NCBI GenBank assembly: GCA_905210435.1
Contig: CAJLWO010000026.1
Span: 1 to 32,058, forward strand
Direction: 5' to 3'
Source of the DNA: an uncultured Bacteroidales bacterium
GTDB lineage: Bacteria; Bacteroidota; Bacteroidia; Bacteroidales; Muribaculaceae
Length of the DNA stretch: 32,058 nucleotides
The position numbers and the translations under genes were made by a program. The notes beneath the pieces are model-generated. The model was not told the DNA's origin. It saw only the letters and a list, made by a program, of their open reading frames with translations, and did no database searches. Shown here piece after piece: positions 23,690 to 32,058 of this stretch (position 1 is the stretch's first letter; every line of letters starts with the position of its first letter).

Positions 23690-24157
23690 TCAGAAGGGAT
23701 AGGTGAGGGTGGTGAGGACGGAGTTGTAGTAGCGGGGGTCGTCGGTTACTTCTGTGCCTATGAAGGGGGGAAGGGTGTAGGTGGCATCGGGGGTGGAAAG
23801 CTCGATTTCGGCTACTGTGAGGCCTGTCAGGCGGCCGGCAAATTCGTCGATTTCCCATGTGTGGTTGTCGAATGGGATGTAGTAGCGCGTTTTTTCTATT
23901 GTGTTATTCGCTATGTTGCAGCTGTCAATCATCTCGCGGGCGTCGGATACAGGGATTTCGTATTCCCATTCTCCGCGGCAGCAGCCTTTGTTTCGGCTTT
24001 TTACTGTCAGGAATGCTCGGGAGTCAATGATACGCAGCCGTACAGTCGCATCGGGGGATGTAGACAGGTATGTCTGGATGATGTGACGGCTGTGTGTCGC
24101 CATTGATTTATATGAATCGTCGGTGACAAGATATTTGCGTTCTATTTCCTTTGCCAT
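23690..24157 (-). CDS. CYTH-domain protein (triphosphatase-like)
   Basis: The 155-residue protein opens with EIERKYLV at residues 4-11, the signature of the CYTH / triphosphate tunnel metalloenzyme fold. Alternating charged strands follow, including VRLRIIDSRAFLTVKSR, WEYEIPV, KTRYYIPFDNHTWEIDEF and VAEIEL. The E-x-E-x-K, R-x-R and E-x-E patterns line the tunnel and bind triphosphate with Mg2+. Short bacterial members often hydrolyse inorganic tripolyphosphate, while class IV adenylate cyclases share the fold. The closer role here is a guess. It lies 5 bp downstream of nrdG in the same direction, so it is probably co-transcribed with the anaerobic reductase genes. Confidence 0.9.
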   Translation of the reverse strand: MAKEIERKYLVTDDSYKSMATHSRHIIQTYLSTSPDATVRLRIIDSRAFLTVKSRNKGCCRGEWEYEIPVSDAREMIDSCNIANNTIEKTRYYIPFDNHTWEIDEFAGRLTGLTVAEIELSTPDATYTLPPFIGTEVTDDPRYYNSVLTTLTYPF

Positions 24158-24162
24158 TGTGC

Positions 24163-24657
24163 TTAATAATCAAAAGTTATGATTTCTCCGGATGCCAATG
24201 TGTTTCTTACGTCAATGATACGCTGGTTGGAGGAGCCACGGAAACTTAATGACAAGTCTCTTTTGTCCTGTTCAAACGGACCGTCGACGATTGCCTCGAG
24301 CAACGGCAAGATTGCTTCGATGTCTGGAAGCGATAGTAGCTGCTCATATGTGAATCCGGTATAGAGCCATATCGAGTAGCCGGCCGCATTGATAGCCTGT
24401 ATGAGAGGAATAATGGCGGGGAGAGAGTAAAGCGGATCGCCGCCGGTCAGGGTTACATTAAATCCGTTTTCTTCGACAATCTGCATTATTTCATCAACGG
24501 TCATCGGTGTGCCTTGCGCAAAATCCCATGTGTGCGGATTGTGGCATCCGGGGCAGTGATGACGGCAACCGGACAGGTAGATTGATGTGCGAAGACCCGG
24601 GCCATCAACTGATGTTCCCGGCACAATATCCATCACGTGAATTTTAGGTTGGTCCAT
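24163..24657 (-). CDS. nrdG: Anaerobic ribonucleotide reductase activating protein
   Basis: Radical-SAM enzyme that generates the glycyl radical on NrdD. The 164-residue product has VDGPGLRTSIYLSGCRHHCPGC; Cys31, Cys35 and Cys38 form the C-x3-C-x2-C iron-sulfur motif. NPHTWDF follows, then the SAM-binding VTLTGGDPLYS. Length and motif order match NrdG. It lies 120 bp after nrdD, with strong hairpins in the gap, and 5 bp before the CYTH gene. Confidence 0.96.
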   Translation of the reverse strand: MDQPKIHVMDIVPGTSVDGPGLRTSIYLSGCRHHCPGCHNPHTWDFAQGTPMTVDEIMQIVEENGFNVTLTGGDPLYSLPAIIPLIQAINAAGYSIWLYTGFTYEQLLSLPDIEAILPLLEAIVDGPFEQDKRDLSLSFRGSSNQRIIDVRNTLASGEIITFDY

Positions 24658-24686
24658 TATGAGAATATAATCAATGCTTTAATATT

Positions 24687-24741
24687 CCGCGGTTAAAAAC
24701 CGCGGCTACTATGTCAAGCTGTCAGATAGTTGCCGCGGTTT
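24687..24741. repeat. Alternative hairpins between nrdD and nrdG
   Basis: A large dyad (24697-24712 with 24726-24741; 15 of 16 positions pair; 13-nt loop) shares its left arm with a small perfect hairpin, CCGCGGTT/AACCGCGG (24687-24705). The two cannot form together. It lies inside the nrdD-nrdG spacer. It may be a REP-like repeat, an attenuator or an mRNA-stability element. Confidence 0.65.
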
Positions 24742-24777
24742 AGAAAATTTGAATATTATAACTCCCTCATTATGATT

Positions 24778-26985
24778 TTATTTGTGGACTACGCGGTCGT
24801 TGAGTTCGGCGAGTTTGGCTTTGTTCCAACGGTCGGTGGTTCCTACGAGGTAGCCTGTGATGCGTTGCAGTTTGTCAATGTTCTTTGAGTGACATTTCGG
24901 GCATTCGTCAAGGCTGTCCTGCGCGTCCTCGTAGCCGCAGTCCATACAGCGGTTTCGGTTATGGTTGACCGAGCAGTAGCCGATATTGTACTGGTCCATG
25001 AGGGCTACGATGTCGTCGATAGCCTTGGGATTGTGAGTTGCGTCGCCGTCAATTTCTACATAGAATATGTGACCACCGCGAGTCAGTTCGTGATATGGAG
25101 CCTCGACCTGTGCTTTCTTACGCGGGGAGCAATGGTAATATACAGGCACGTGGTTGGAGTTCGTATAGTATATCTTGTCGGTTATGCCCGGTATCACACC
25201 GAATGTCTTGCGGTCTTTGGTCGTGAATTTTCCCGAAAGGCCTTCGGCGGGAGTAGCAAGAACCGAGAAGTTATGACCGTAGCGTTCCGAGAACTCGTTG
25301 GCACGGCTACGCATGTGCGAGACTATGCGCAGTCCGAGTTTCTGAGCGTCGTCCGATTCACCATGATGCTTGCCGGTCAATGCCACGAGGCATTCCGCAA
25401 GGCCGATGAACCCGATGCCGAGAGTACCCTGGTTGATGACCGATTCGATGGTATCGTTCGGTTTCAGATTTTCGGTGCCGTTCCACAGCCGCGACATAAG
25501 GAGCGGGAACTGTTTGACAAGTGCTGTCTTCTGGAAGTCGTATCGGTCATTGAGCTGTCGGGCGGTAATCTCGAGGACTTCGTCAAGTTTTGTGAAGAAG
25601 CGTTCGATGCGCTCTTCCGGATTCATAATCTGCATGCACTCGATGGCGATACGCACGATGTTGATTGTTGAGAAGGAGATATTGCCGCGGCCGATTGATG
25701 TCTTTTCGCCGTAACGGTTTTCAAACACACGCGTACGGCATCCCATTGTGGCTACTTCGTACTGATAACGACGCGGGTCGTTGGCGTCCCACTTCTCGTG
25801 TCGGTTGAACGTGGCGTCGAGATTCACGAAATTGGGGAAGAAGCGGCGGGCTGTCACCTTGCATGCATGCTGATAGAGGTCATAGTTGCGGTCGCCCGGC
25901 AGATAGTTGACACCGCGCTTTTTCTTCCATATCTGTATCGGGAAAATCGCAGTTGCACCGTTGCCGACACCTTCATAGGTCGACTGGAGCAGCTCGCGGA
26001 TGATGCAACGGCCTTCGGCTGAAGTATCGGTGCCGTAGTTGATGGATGAGAACACAACCTGATTGCCGCCGCGCGAATGGATTGTGTTCATATTGTGAAT
26101 GAATGCCTCCATAGCCTGATGAACGCGGCCTACCGTGCGGTTGATAGCGTGCTGCATGGCACGGTCAGCGCCCTTAAGGCCATCGAGCGGACGTTTTATG
26201 AAGTCGTCGATTTCGGCGTTGTAGAGTTGCGAATAATCCTCGCCTGAAAGCTGCTCTATGCATTTTACCTCTTCAATATAAGAGGAACGCACGTAGGGCG
26301 CAAGATAGAAGTCGAATGCAGGAATAGCCTGGCCGCCATGCATTTCATTTTGCGCGGTTTCCAATGATATGCAACCGATAATCGAGGCGGTCTCGATACG
26401 TTTGGCCGGACGCGATTCACCATGACCGGCTATAAATCCGGACTTGAGTATGCGGTCGAGCGGATGCTGCACGCAGGTGAGACTTTTGGTAGGGTAGTAG
26501 TCCTTGTCATGGATGTGGAGATAACCGTTTTTGACAGCATCACGCGCCTCGTCAGAAAGGAGGTAGTCGTCGACAAAAGGTTTGGTTGTCTCGCTCGCAA
26601 ATTTCATCATCATGCCGGCAGGAGAGTCGGTGTTCATGTTGGCGTTCTCGCGCGTGATATCATTGTTCTTGGCCTCAATAATTTCGAGGAACATGTCGCG
26701 AGTCTTAGCCCGTCGTGCGATAGAACGCTTGTCGCGATAAGCGATATATCGTTTGGCAACCTCTTTTCTCGGGCTCTTCATTAGCTCGACTTCCACACGG
26801 TCCTGAATTTCCTCCACCGACATCTGTTCTTTACCGGTGACACCGATGCGGTCAGCAATTTTGTGAATCAACGCTTCATCTTCGCCAAGTTCGGTCTGAA
26901 GCATGGCTTTGCGGATTGCGGCTTTAATCTTTTCTTCATTATAGCCCACGACGCGACCATCGCGTTTGAGTACGGTTTGTATCAT
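24778..26985 (-). CDS. nrdD: Anaerobic (class III) ribonucleoside-triphosphate reductase
   Basis: Glycyl-radical enzyme that makes deoxyribonucleotides without oxygen. The 735 residues start with an ATP-cone regulatory domain (MIQTVLKRDGRVVGYNEEKI, residues 1-95), fitting dATP control. The large barrel contains CVQHPLDRI and ETASIIGCISLETAQNEMHGG. The C-terminal zinc site has CMDCGYED and CPKC. The glycyl radical loop is RITGYLVG, with Gly711 as the probable radical site, 24 residues from the end. The start at 26985 gives the normal N-terminus. A promoter is visible about 105 bp upstream. The operon continues with nrdG and a CYTH protein. Confidence 0.98.
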   Translation of the reverse strand: MIQTVLKRDGRVVGYNEEKIKAAIRKAMLQTELGEDEALIHKIADRIGVTGKEQMSVEEIQDRVEVELMKSPRKEVAKRYIAYRDKRSIARRAKTRDMFLEIIEAKNNDITRENANMNTDSPAGMMMKFASETTKPFVDDYLLSDEARDAVKNGYLHIHDKDYYPTKSLTCVQHPLDRILKSGFIAGHGESRPAKRIETASIIGCISLETAQNEMHGGQAIPAFDFYLAPYVRSSYIEEVKCIEQLSGEDYSQLYNAEIDDFIKRPLDGLKGADRAMQHAINRTVGRVHQAMEAFIHNMNTIHSRGGNQVVFSSINYGTDTSAEGRCIIRELLQSTYEGVGNGATAIFPIQIWKKKRGVNYLPGDRNYDLYQHACKVTARRFFPNFVNLDATFNRHEKWDANDPRRYQYEVATMGCRTRVFENRYGEKTSIGRGNISFSTINIVRIAIECMQIMNPEERIERFFTKLDEVLEITARQLNDRYDFQKTALVKQFPLLMSRLWNGTENLKPNDTIESVINQGTLGIGFIGLAECLVALTGKHHGESDDAQKLGLRIVSHMRSRANEFSERYGHNFSVLATPAEGLSGKFTTKDRKTFGVIPGITDKIYYTNSNHVPVYYHCSPRKKAQVEAPYHELTRGGHIFYVEIDGDATHNPKAIDDIVALMDQYNIGYCSVNHNRNRCMDCGYEDAQDSLDECPKCHSKNIDKLQRITGYLVGTTDRWNKAKLAELNDRVVHK

Positions 26986-27092
26986 TGATTTTTTATTTTG
27001 TTTATGTAATTATACGAGAGAGAAAACGGTAGGGTAAATGTTGTTCAAGGTGTATAGGCTGCATATTGTTTCAGGAGGACACCAAAACACTG

Positions 27093-27124
27093 CAAATGTA
27101 TAAAACATATCCGAACGGTGCAAC
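27093..27124 (-). promoter_or_regulatory. Promoter of nrdD
   Basis: On the minus strand GTTG (27124-27121), a 20-nt spacer, and TACATTTG (27100-27093), matching the Bacteroidota -33/-7 layout. It implies a leader of about 100 nt before the nrdD ATG. I see no obvious riboswitch fold or regulator dyad in that leader. Confidence 0.55.
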
Positions 27125-27177
27125 TTTTATAGAGATAATTTTTGAATAATTATTCGTTTTGGAAAACTTTTATAAAA

Positions 27178-27216
27178 CTAATAATCCCCAAGTTGTTGAT
27201 ACTTAGGGATTATTAG
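27178..27216 (-). terminator. Terminator after the phosphoethanolamine transferase gene
   Basis: Inverted repeat CTAATAATCCC (27178-27188) / GGGATTATTAG (27206-27216), with an inner AAGT/ACTT pairing that leaves a 7-nt loop. On the minus strand it is followed by TTTTATAAAAGTTTTCC. It is 68 bp past the eptA-like stop and before the nrdD promoter. Confidence 0.75.
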
Positions 27217-27283
27217 CTCTATTTTGGGAAACTTTGCTAATTCTGGTTCTCGATTCTGTTTTCAAAATCGAAAATTATGAGAA

Positions 27284-28972
27284 TTATAAAATTCCGATTT
27301 CTTTGAAGCGCTCAATGTCGTGTTTCTTTATCCCGGATTTTTCGAGTGGCTGTCCTTCATTATAATCATTGAGATACATCGGTGCCGGAGCGGTATACGA
27401 CGGCGATGCTACTGACTGTGCCGCATCGAAATAAGGGGTGTCAATACCGCTTATCTGTAAAAGCGTATGGAAAACGGACTGCGAGGGAGCGACGTACAAC
27501 TCTTTGTTCCCGATTATAGAACTGCGTATCTGCGGATATGCCGCATCATATTCTTCGGATGTCCATACAATCATAGGCACATGCAGCTGGTAGTATGTCG
27601 GGACCGGAGACGCATGGAGAAAACGTCCTCTTTCGTCGTCAAATATATCCTCACCGTGGTCGGAGGTGTAAATCATAACGGCTTTCTTATCAGTGGCGTC
27701 GAGGAGCGATATGATGTCATCAAGCACGCTGTCGGTGTAGCGTATGGCGTTATCATACGCATTCAGCAGTTGAGGCCGATGTCGAATATTGGCCTGCGAG
27801 GCATCGTCGGGTCTGAAATATGACATTTCTTCGGGATAACGCTCGTTATAATTGAAATGCGAGCCATAGGTGTGGAGTATGATGAAATGCTTTTTACACG
27901 GGTTTTTCAACAGATTCTCCCGGAGAAGTCCCACCAGATTCATGTCGTAATGGTCGTCGCCTTCGAGATATTTCACTTCATCGGCTTCTTCCGAGAAATA
28001 TTGGGTGTAGGAATGGTTTTTTGCCTGATTGGAGAATACCGCGGTGTTATACCCCACCTCCTTGAATGCGGCTATGATGCTTTTGCGATACATTATCGAA
28101 TCGAAAGAGAGGGGGGTAGTATGTGTCAGCATCATTGGCACGCATTTATGGGTCGTGTTGGATTGCGATATGGCGCGCGGGAATGTTATAAGATTATTCC
28201 GTTGTGAAAGCCGTGGATTGGTCGGGCGGTCATAGCCGAAAAGCTCCCAGTTGATGGCGCGTGATGTCTCTCCGATTACAAGCACATATATCTCATCCGG
28301 CGTTTTGTCATGTGTGTCTTTTGCGTTATAACGGAAATCGGATGAGGTCTTGTGGTAGTTCGCGCTCTGATACGTACGATGCAGCGCCGTTACTATATTT
28401 GACAGAACGTTAAGAGGATAAATATTTCGTGCCGGGTTGAAGTTTGCGGGCACAAGCATAGCGATTGCTGACAGAGTAATTCCCGTTGCGAGCCCGATCA
28501 GTCCGTATCGGCGAGACAGTTTCCTGAAACTGTCAGACGTATTAAGTTTGCGCACCGCACTATAAATGCCCCAGCCAATGAGGGGCAAATATATTACAGC
28601 GCTTATAAGCATCGGAAGAACGAGATTCTTAAGCAGTTCCCCCGCTTCCGAGCTATTGGTCGTAACGCAGTTGATAAGCATGTCAATAGCAATGATTGAC
28701 TCGCCGAACAGATACAGGACAACAATCTGAAATCCATTCATCACCATAAAGATAATAAGCCACAATATGGTGACACCGGCGTTTTTACGTGCGCTCATAA
28801 GCAGGTAATACAGCGAAAGCGGCACTATGATATTGATAGTTCCGGCAGTAAATGACATCTTCTCCGTAATATTCAGCAGAATATTTGGAACTATCATAAG
28901 TAACGGAAAAATGACAGCCAGAATATTTATGTTGTTAAAAAAGTTCCTTATCGATTTACCGAAACGGTTCAT
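27284..28972 (-). CDS. Phosphoethanolamine transferase (EptA-like, sulfatase superfamily)
   Basis: Inner-membrane enzyme that transfers phosphoethanolamine from phosphatidylethanolamine to lipid A or another envelope glycan. The 562-residue length is normal. Five hydrophobic helices (about 13-33, 43-60, 66-96, 116-139 and 157-175) precede a periplasmic sulfatase-like domain. YVLVIGETSRAINWELFGYD carries the nucleophile Thr236. Zinc-ligand motifs MIYTSDHGEDIFDD and GRFLHASPVP lie toward the C-terminus, and the domain includes the Cys-containing CVPMMLTHTTP stretch. It follows a BamA-like gene by 113 bp on the same strand. The exact acceptor cannot be read from the sequence. Confidence 0.9.
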   Translation of the reverse strand: MNRFGKSIRNFFNNINILAVIFPLLMIVPNILLNITEKMSFTAGTINIIVPLSLYYLLMSARKNAGVTILWLIIFMVMNGFQIVVLYLFGESIIAIDMLINCVTTNSSEAGELLKNLVLPMLISAVIYLPLIGWGIYSAVRKLNTSDSFRKLSRRYGLIGLATGITLSAIAMLVPANFNPARNIYPLNVLSNIVTALHRTYQSANYHKTSSDFRYNAKDTHDKTPDEIYVLVIGETSRAINWELFGYDRPTNPRLSQRNNLITFPRAISQSNTTHKCVPMMLTHTTPLSFDSIMYRKSIIAAFKEVGYNTAVFSNQAKNHSYTQYFSEEADEVKYLEGDDHYDMNLVGLLRENLLKNPCKKHFIILHTYGSHFNYNERYPEEMSYFRPDDASQANIRHRPQLLNAYDNAIRYTDSVLDDIISLLDATDKKAVMIYTSDHGEDIFDDERGRFLHASPVPTYYQLHVPMIVWTSEEYDAAYPQIRSSIIGNKELYVAPSQSVFHTLLQISGIDTPYFDAAQSVASPSYTAPAPMYLNDYNEGQPLEKSGIKKHDIERFKEIGIL

Positions 28973-29085
28973 TGGTGTTTATTTCTATAAAAAGTTTGTC
29001 AACAATAAAATTATATCTGGAAATGGTTTAATATGTTTTTACGATTTCGGGGATTTGATTGTCACGTGCGGATATGCGTATCATG

Positions 29086-30282
29086 TCAGAATGCTTCGTT
29101 TATATTGAATATAATTCCGGATTCGCCTTTTCCAAAGCCGACATCGAGGCGGACGTTGACATTCTTCTTGAACTCCCAGCGATATCCGACACCAAAGTTA
29201 GGCAAAATTTCGCGCGAGCGCAAATCTCTGAACGAGGGGAAAACTGTTCCGGCACCCACCCATACAACGGCACTGTTGCGGCGCCAGATATGTTGCCGCA
29301 GTTCCAAGGTCGCATCCACGGCATTCTTGTCGCGGTATCTGCCTTCGTAATATCCCCTCATCGTATAGCTTCCTCCGATAAACGGGAGCATGCTCCAGGG
29401 GGTATTGCCGTAGGTGAACAATCCGTGCAAATTAACTGCGACAACAGCATCGCGCCAGACGCCGAAGTAGCTGCTGACGGTTATATCCGTACTTGAAAAA
29501 GCACTTTTATTAAACAGAAACCGAGGATAAAAACGCTGGATAAAGCCTATGTACCATCCTTTGTGAGGAGCTGTCAGGCAGTCGCGCGTATCATAATAGA
29601 AATTTATTCCGGCACCATAATTGAAAGTATGCAGCGGCTCGCCGTTCCATAATGCATAGCTGTCGGCATCCTTAGCGCGCATGTAGTTGAAATGGACAAT
29701 CGGCCCGAGATAACAGTTCTCAAAAATATGATAGTCGAACGATGCTCTTAATTCGGCATTCAGTTGCAGATATTTTGTCTTGTTGGTGTCGTGCGATGCC
29801 GTATCATATCCAATTCCCCAAAAATATGTGGGCATCGAGAAAAACGATATCTTATAATTGCCGCGCCATTTGTCGCCAGGCGTGAAGTGAATGCCGCGGA
29901 ATCCGATATTGTAATATCCGGTACTTGAAAATACCGTATAAAGTGTGGCGTTGGACTGCGATGTGATGGAATCATTGTCGCCCGAAGTATAGAGCATAGC
30001 CCCCAGTATCCCGAGCGAAAGTTTTGTGTCGCTTGAGTAGGCCGGACCGCCGATTAAACTATAGTCGACTTTTTTGTGCTCCGAAGGCTTGTTAGTATCA
30101 TCGAAATATTTTATTATTCGCCGGATTATGTTCTGCTTTTTAACGATTACACTATCGGGCTGAAACAAAATGTCGGTGGCGGTAATATTGCGCGTCTGCA
30201 GTGAGTCGGCCTCAGCCGGCCCGGCATAGACGGAAACGATACATATACATAATAATATTATTATCGAGCAGAAACAGCGCAT
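29086..30282 (-). CDS. BamA/TamA-family outer-membrane beta-barrel protein
   Basis: I choose the ATG at 30282 (398 residues), because it directly begins a signal peptide (MRCFCSIIILLCICIVSVYA); a start 45 nt upstream would add a second hydrophobic lead-in. The body is a short Omp85-type barrel without recognisable POTRA domains. GAGINFYYDTRDCLTAPHKGWYIG is the typical strand, and GGSYTMRGYYEGRYRDKNAV contains the conserved R-G-Y/F motif of barrel strand insertion loops. The final strand is typical (NVRLDVGFGKGESGIIF). Bacteroidota have many such stand-alone barrels, whose cargo is unknown. It is paired with an EptA-like gene and diverges from menD. Confidence 0.85.
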   Translation of the reverse strand: MRCFCSIIILLCICIVSVYAGPAEADSLQTRNITATDILFQPDSVIVKKQNIIRRIIKYFDDTNKPSEHKKVDYSLIGGPAYSSDTKLSLGILGAMLYTSGDNDSITSQSNATLYTVFSSTGYYNIGFRGIHFTPGDKWRGNYKISFFSMPTYFWGIGYDTASHDTNKTKYLQLNAELRASFDYHIFENCYLGPIVHFNYMRAKDADSYALWNGEPLHTFNYGAGINFYYDTRDCLTAPHKGWYIGFIQRFYPRFLFNKSAFSSTDITVSSYFGVWRDAVVAVNLHGLFTYGNTPWSMLPFIGGSYTMRGYYEGRYRDKNAVDATLELRQHIWRRNSAVVWVGAGTVFPSFRDLRSREILPNFGVGYRWEFKKNVNVRLDVGFGKGESGIIFNINEAF

Positions 30283-30304
30283 TGTTAATATATAAAAGAT
30301 GGTA

Positions 30305-30312
30305 CAAATATA
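30305..30312 (-). promoter_or_regulatory. Candidate -7 box of the BamA-like gene
   Basis: TATATTTG on the minus strand, a full TAnnTTTG match, 22 bp before the chosen ATG at 30282. This supports that start over the one at 30327, which would lie upstream of the promoter. No -33 partner is clear. Confidence 0.5.
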
Positions 30313-30334
30313 CGTATTTATCCTCAATTATTAC

Positions 30335-30342
30335 TAATTTTG
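30335..30342 (+). promoter_or_regulatory. Candidate -7 box of menD
   Basis: TAATTTTG matches TAnnTTTG only 5 bp before the menD ATG at 30348, so the transcript would be leaderless or start at the second ATG (30354). No -33 partner is clear. Confidence 0.4.
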
Positions 30343-30347
30343 CATAT

Positions 30348-32015
30348 ATGAAAATGGAAGAATCAACCGATATTATAGCAGAAATTCTATATCGTTCAGG
30401 CGTAAAGCATGTAGTTGCCTCTTCGGGGTCGCGTTCGCTGCGCATGGTAAGAGCGGCGGCAGACAATACGGGGTTTTCCATGCACATGGTTGTCGACGAA
30501 CGTGTGGCGGCATTTTCGGCTCTCGGTATCAGTGACTGTGTATCTCAACCTGTTGCTCTCGTATGTACTTCAGGGTCGGCAATGCTTAATTACGCGCCGG
30601 CCATAGCAGAAGCTTACTATCGTGGAATTCCATTGATTGCCATTACGGCCGACCGCCCGATAGATGTAATAGACATTAACGACGGGCAGACAATCCATCA
30701 GTATCACGCACTTGACAATATAGTAAAAGCATCGGTTGATATTGACGCCACGACACCCTGCACCAAAGAGGGATTCGATATCATAAACCGTACGATTTCT
30801 CTTTCATTATCGCCAAGGAAAGGTCCGGTACATATCAATCTTCATCTCGAAGAGGGGAATGATGCTCTTACTTACAAAAGTATACCCTACGACGGTTTGC
30901 CGGTGGCACCTGCGGGCCTATCCATGCCGGACGACACTTTATCGAGCCATATTAAGGAAATCGCGTATAATAAAATACTCGTTTTCCTTGGACAGATGCC
31001 ACCTGACAGCAATATGGATATGATAGTGGAGCAATTGTTGGCGTGCCCCAATGTCGTGGTGATTGCCGATATTGTGAGCAATTGCCGTGCGGCCGGCGTA
31101 ATTACCGATATAGAATCCATAATAGGTAAAATCCGGGAGGAATCCGACAGATACCGCCCGCAGACAGTGATAACATTTGGGAAAACCTCGCCGGTGAGCC
31201 GCAACCTCAAGGAATGGCTTAGAAGTATTGACGGATACAACCACTGGCGCATCAATGACAGGCAGGAACCTGAAGATACATACCATCACCTGGAGCGGAC
31301 AATAGTCGCAGATGCGCCGACATTTCTCAAAAGCCTCGTCGACAATATGCCGAAGCACGATGTGCCATCGTATAGAGAGATATGGTTAGACCTATACGAT
31401 AAGGCACAGGCGGTCAAGACTTCGTTAATGACGTCGGCACAGTGGAGCGACATTACGGCTGTCGGCATGATATTGGAACATTTGCCTGAAAATTACAACA
31501 TACAATGCTCCAACGGGATGTCGATACGTTATATGTCGCTGACCGGAGTAAAGGGACATAGGCTGTACTGTAACCGGGGCGTTAACGGAATTGACGGTTC
31601 TACATCAACCGCTCTTGGATTTTCAAGCGTGGCAGAAACGCCGACCTTGTTAGTTACAGGCGACATGAGTGCAATCTACGATATATCCGCCCTGTTTTCA
31701 GGACAGCTTACCCCAAAATTCAAAATGGTTATTCTTGCCAATGAGGGTGGAGAAATATTCAGACTCACAAAAGCTACACGGGATTATGAACGCAGGGAAC
31801 AGCTGCTTTGCAATATCCCGACAATAAAATGGGAGGATGTTGCCAAATCTGTCGATATGGATTATTTCGAGGCTTCAAACAAGGAGGAGCTTTCAAAGAT
31901 TATTCCTTCATTTTTCAGTATGACAGGCCGTGCGTCGATGCTGGTCGTACGAACTTCTCCGGGAAATAGTGAAACATACAGAAATATAATTAAAGAAATA
32001 TATTTTAGTAGATGA
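30348..32015 (+). CDS. menD: MenD, 2-succinyl-5-enolpyruvyl-6-hydroxy-3-cyclohexene-1-carboxylate synthase
   Basis: Thiamine-diphosphate enzyme that joins isochorismate and 2-oxoglutarate in menaquinone synthesis. The ATG at 30348 gives 555 residues starting MKMEESTDIIAEILYRSGVK; longer frames run into the divergent promoter and gene. Landmarks are SSGSRSLRM (usually PGSR), VVDERVAAFSALG with the conserved Glu, and CTSGSAMLNYAPAIAEA. ITADRP, NDGQTIHQ, GVNGIDGSTSTALG and the cofactor-binding GDMSAIYD follow. The Pro-Gly to Ser-Gly change in the first loop is unusual. No other men gene is visible; the window ends 43 bp later, with no further gene started. Confidence 0.88.
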   Translation: MKMEESTDIIAEILYRSGVKHVVASSGSRSLRMVRAAADNTGFSMHMVVDERVAAFSALGISDCVSQPVALVCTSGSAMLNYAPAIAEAYYRGIPLIAITADRPIDVIDINDGQTIHQYHALDNIVKASVDIDATTPCTKEGFDIINRTISLSLSPRKGPVHINLHLEEGNDALTYKSIPYDGLPVAPAGLSMPDDTLSSHIKEIAYNKILVFLGQMPPDSNMDMIVEQLLACPNVVVIADIVSNCRAAGVITDIESIIGKIREESDRYRPQTVITFGKTSPVSRNLKEWLRSIDGYNHWRINDRQEPEDTYHHLERTIVADAPTFLKSLVDNMPKHDVPSYREIWLDLYDKAQAVKTSLMTSAQWSDITAVGMILEHLPENYNIQCSNGMSIRYMSLTGVKGHRLYCNRGVNGIDGSTSTALGFSSVAETPTLLVTGDMSAIYDISALFSGQLTPKFKMVILANEGGEIFRLTKATRDYERREQLLCNIPTIKWEDVAKSVDMDYFEASNKEELSKIIPSFFSMTGRASMLVVRTSPGNSETYRNIIKEIYFSR

Positions 32016-32058
32016 CAAAATTTAAATTTATGCTGTTAAACATTTAATTTTCAAGTGA

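Noticed and set aside
24889..25671. A 260-codon open frame on the plus strand
   Set aside because: It lies wholly opposite nrdD, whose protein is complete and unmistakable; the antisense translation shows no domain.

Overview
The window looks like a Bacteroidales chromosome, plausibly of the Muribaculaceae type. The reasons are house-style proteins (DUF4290 and DUF4296 families, a T9SS-like C-terminal sorting domain, a TonB-receptor-type barrel next to BlaI/M56 genes), several -7 boxes of the Bacteroidota form TAnnTTTG, and the near absence of Shine-Dalgarno sequences. Assignment to a family is inference; assignment to the order is fairly firm.

Layout. 1-645: the tail of an unidentified + strand gene, then a short minus-strand PD-(D/E)XK nuclease-like protein that stops before the expected last catalytic motif. 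701-3363 (minus): a secreted T9SS-type protein followed 12 bp later by recA and a strong terminator. 3603-13052 (plus): a long collinear run of alpha/beta hydrolase, membrane-anchored MurF-like ligase, D-Ala-D-Ala ligase, ileS, a cysteine-less DksA/TraR protein, lspA, a DUF4296 lipoprotein and a small conserved-looking protein. It meets pyrD-pyrK, transcribed the other way, with a 22-nt tail overlap. 14950-17161 (plus): DUF4290 protein, rimM, a small acidic protein and an OmpA-domain protein.

17292-19550 is an accessory, scarred region. It holds a fused relic of two restriction genes (an N-terminal nuclease domain joined out of frame to the C-terminal nuclease of McrC), a small membrane protein plus PH-domain protein with a start-codon tandem repeat, and a dyad repeat element. 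19552-23295 is a BlaI / M56 (BlaR1-like) / outer-membrane receptor locus with two operator-like dyads over its promoter. The M56 gene carries an in-frame TAG ahead of a further 66 open codons, and the receptor has a one-base frameshift in its plug region. 23690-26985 (minus): a CYTH triphosphatase-like protein and the anaerobic ribonucleotide reductase pair nrdD-nrdG, separated by alternative hairpins. 27284-30282 (minus): a BamA/TamA-like barrel protein and an EptA-like phosphoethanolamine transferase, diverging from menD (30348-32015).

The points most worth a second look are: the IleRS active-site motif, in which HIGH is replaced by GIHH (a swap known from mupirocin hyper-resistant type 2 enzymes); the hydrolase/MurF-like/Ddl trio, whose MurF has membrane helices where its UDP-MurNAc-binding domain should be; and the doubly broken BlaI/M56/receptor locus.
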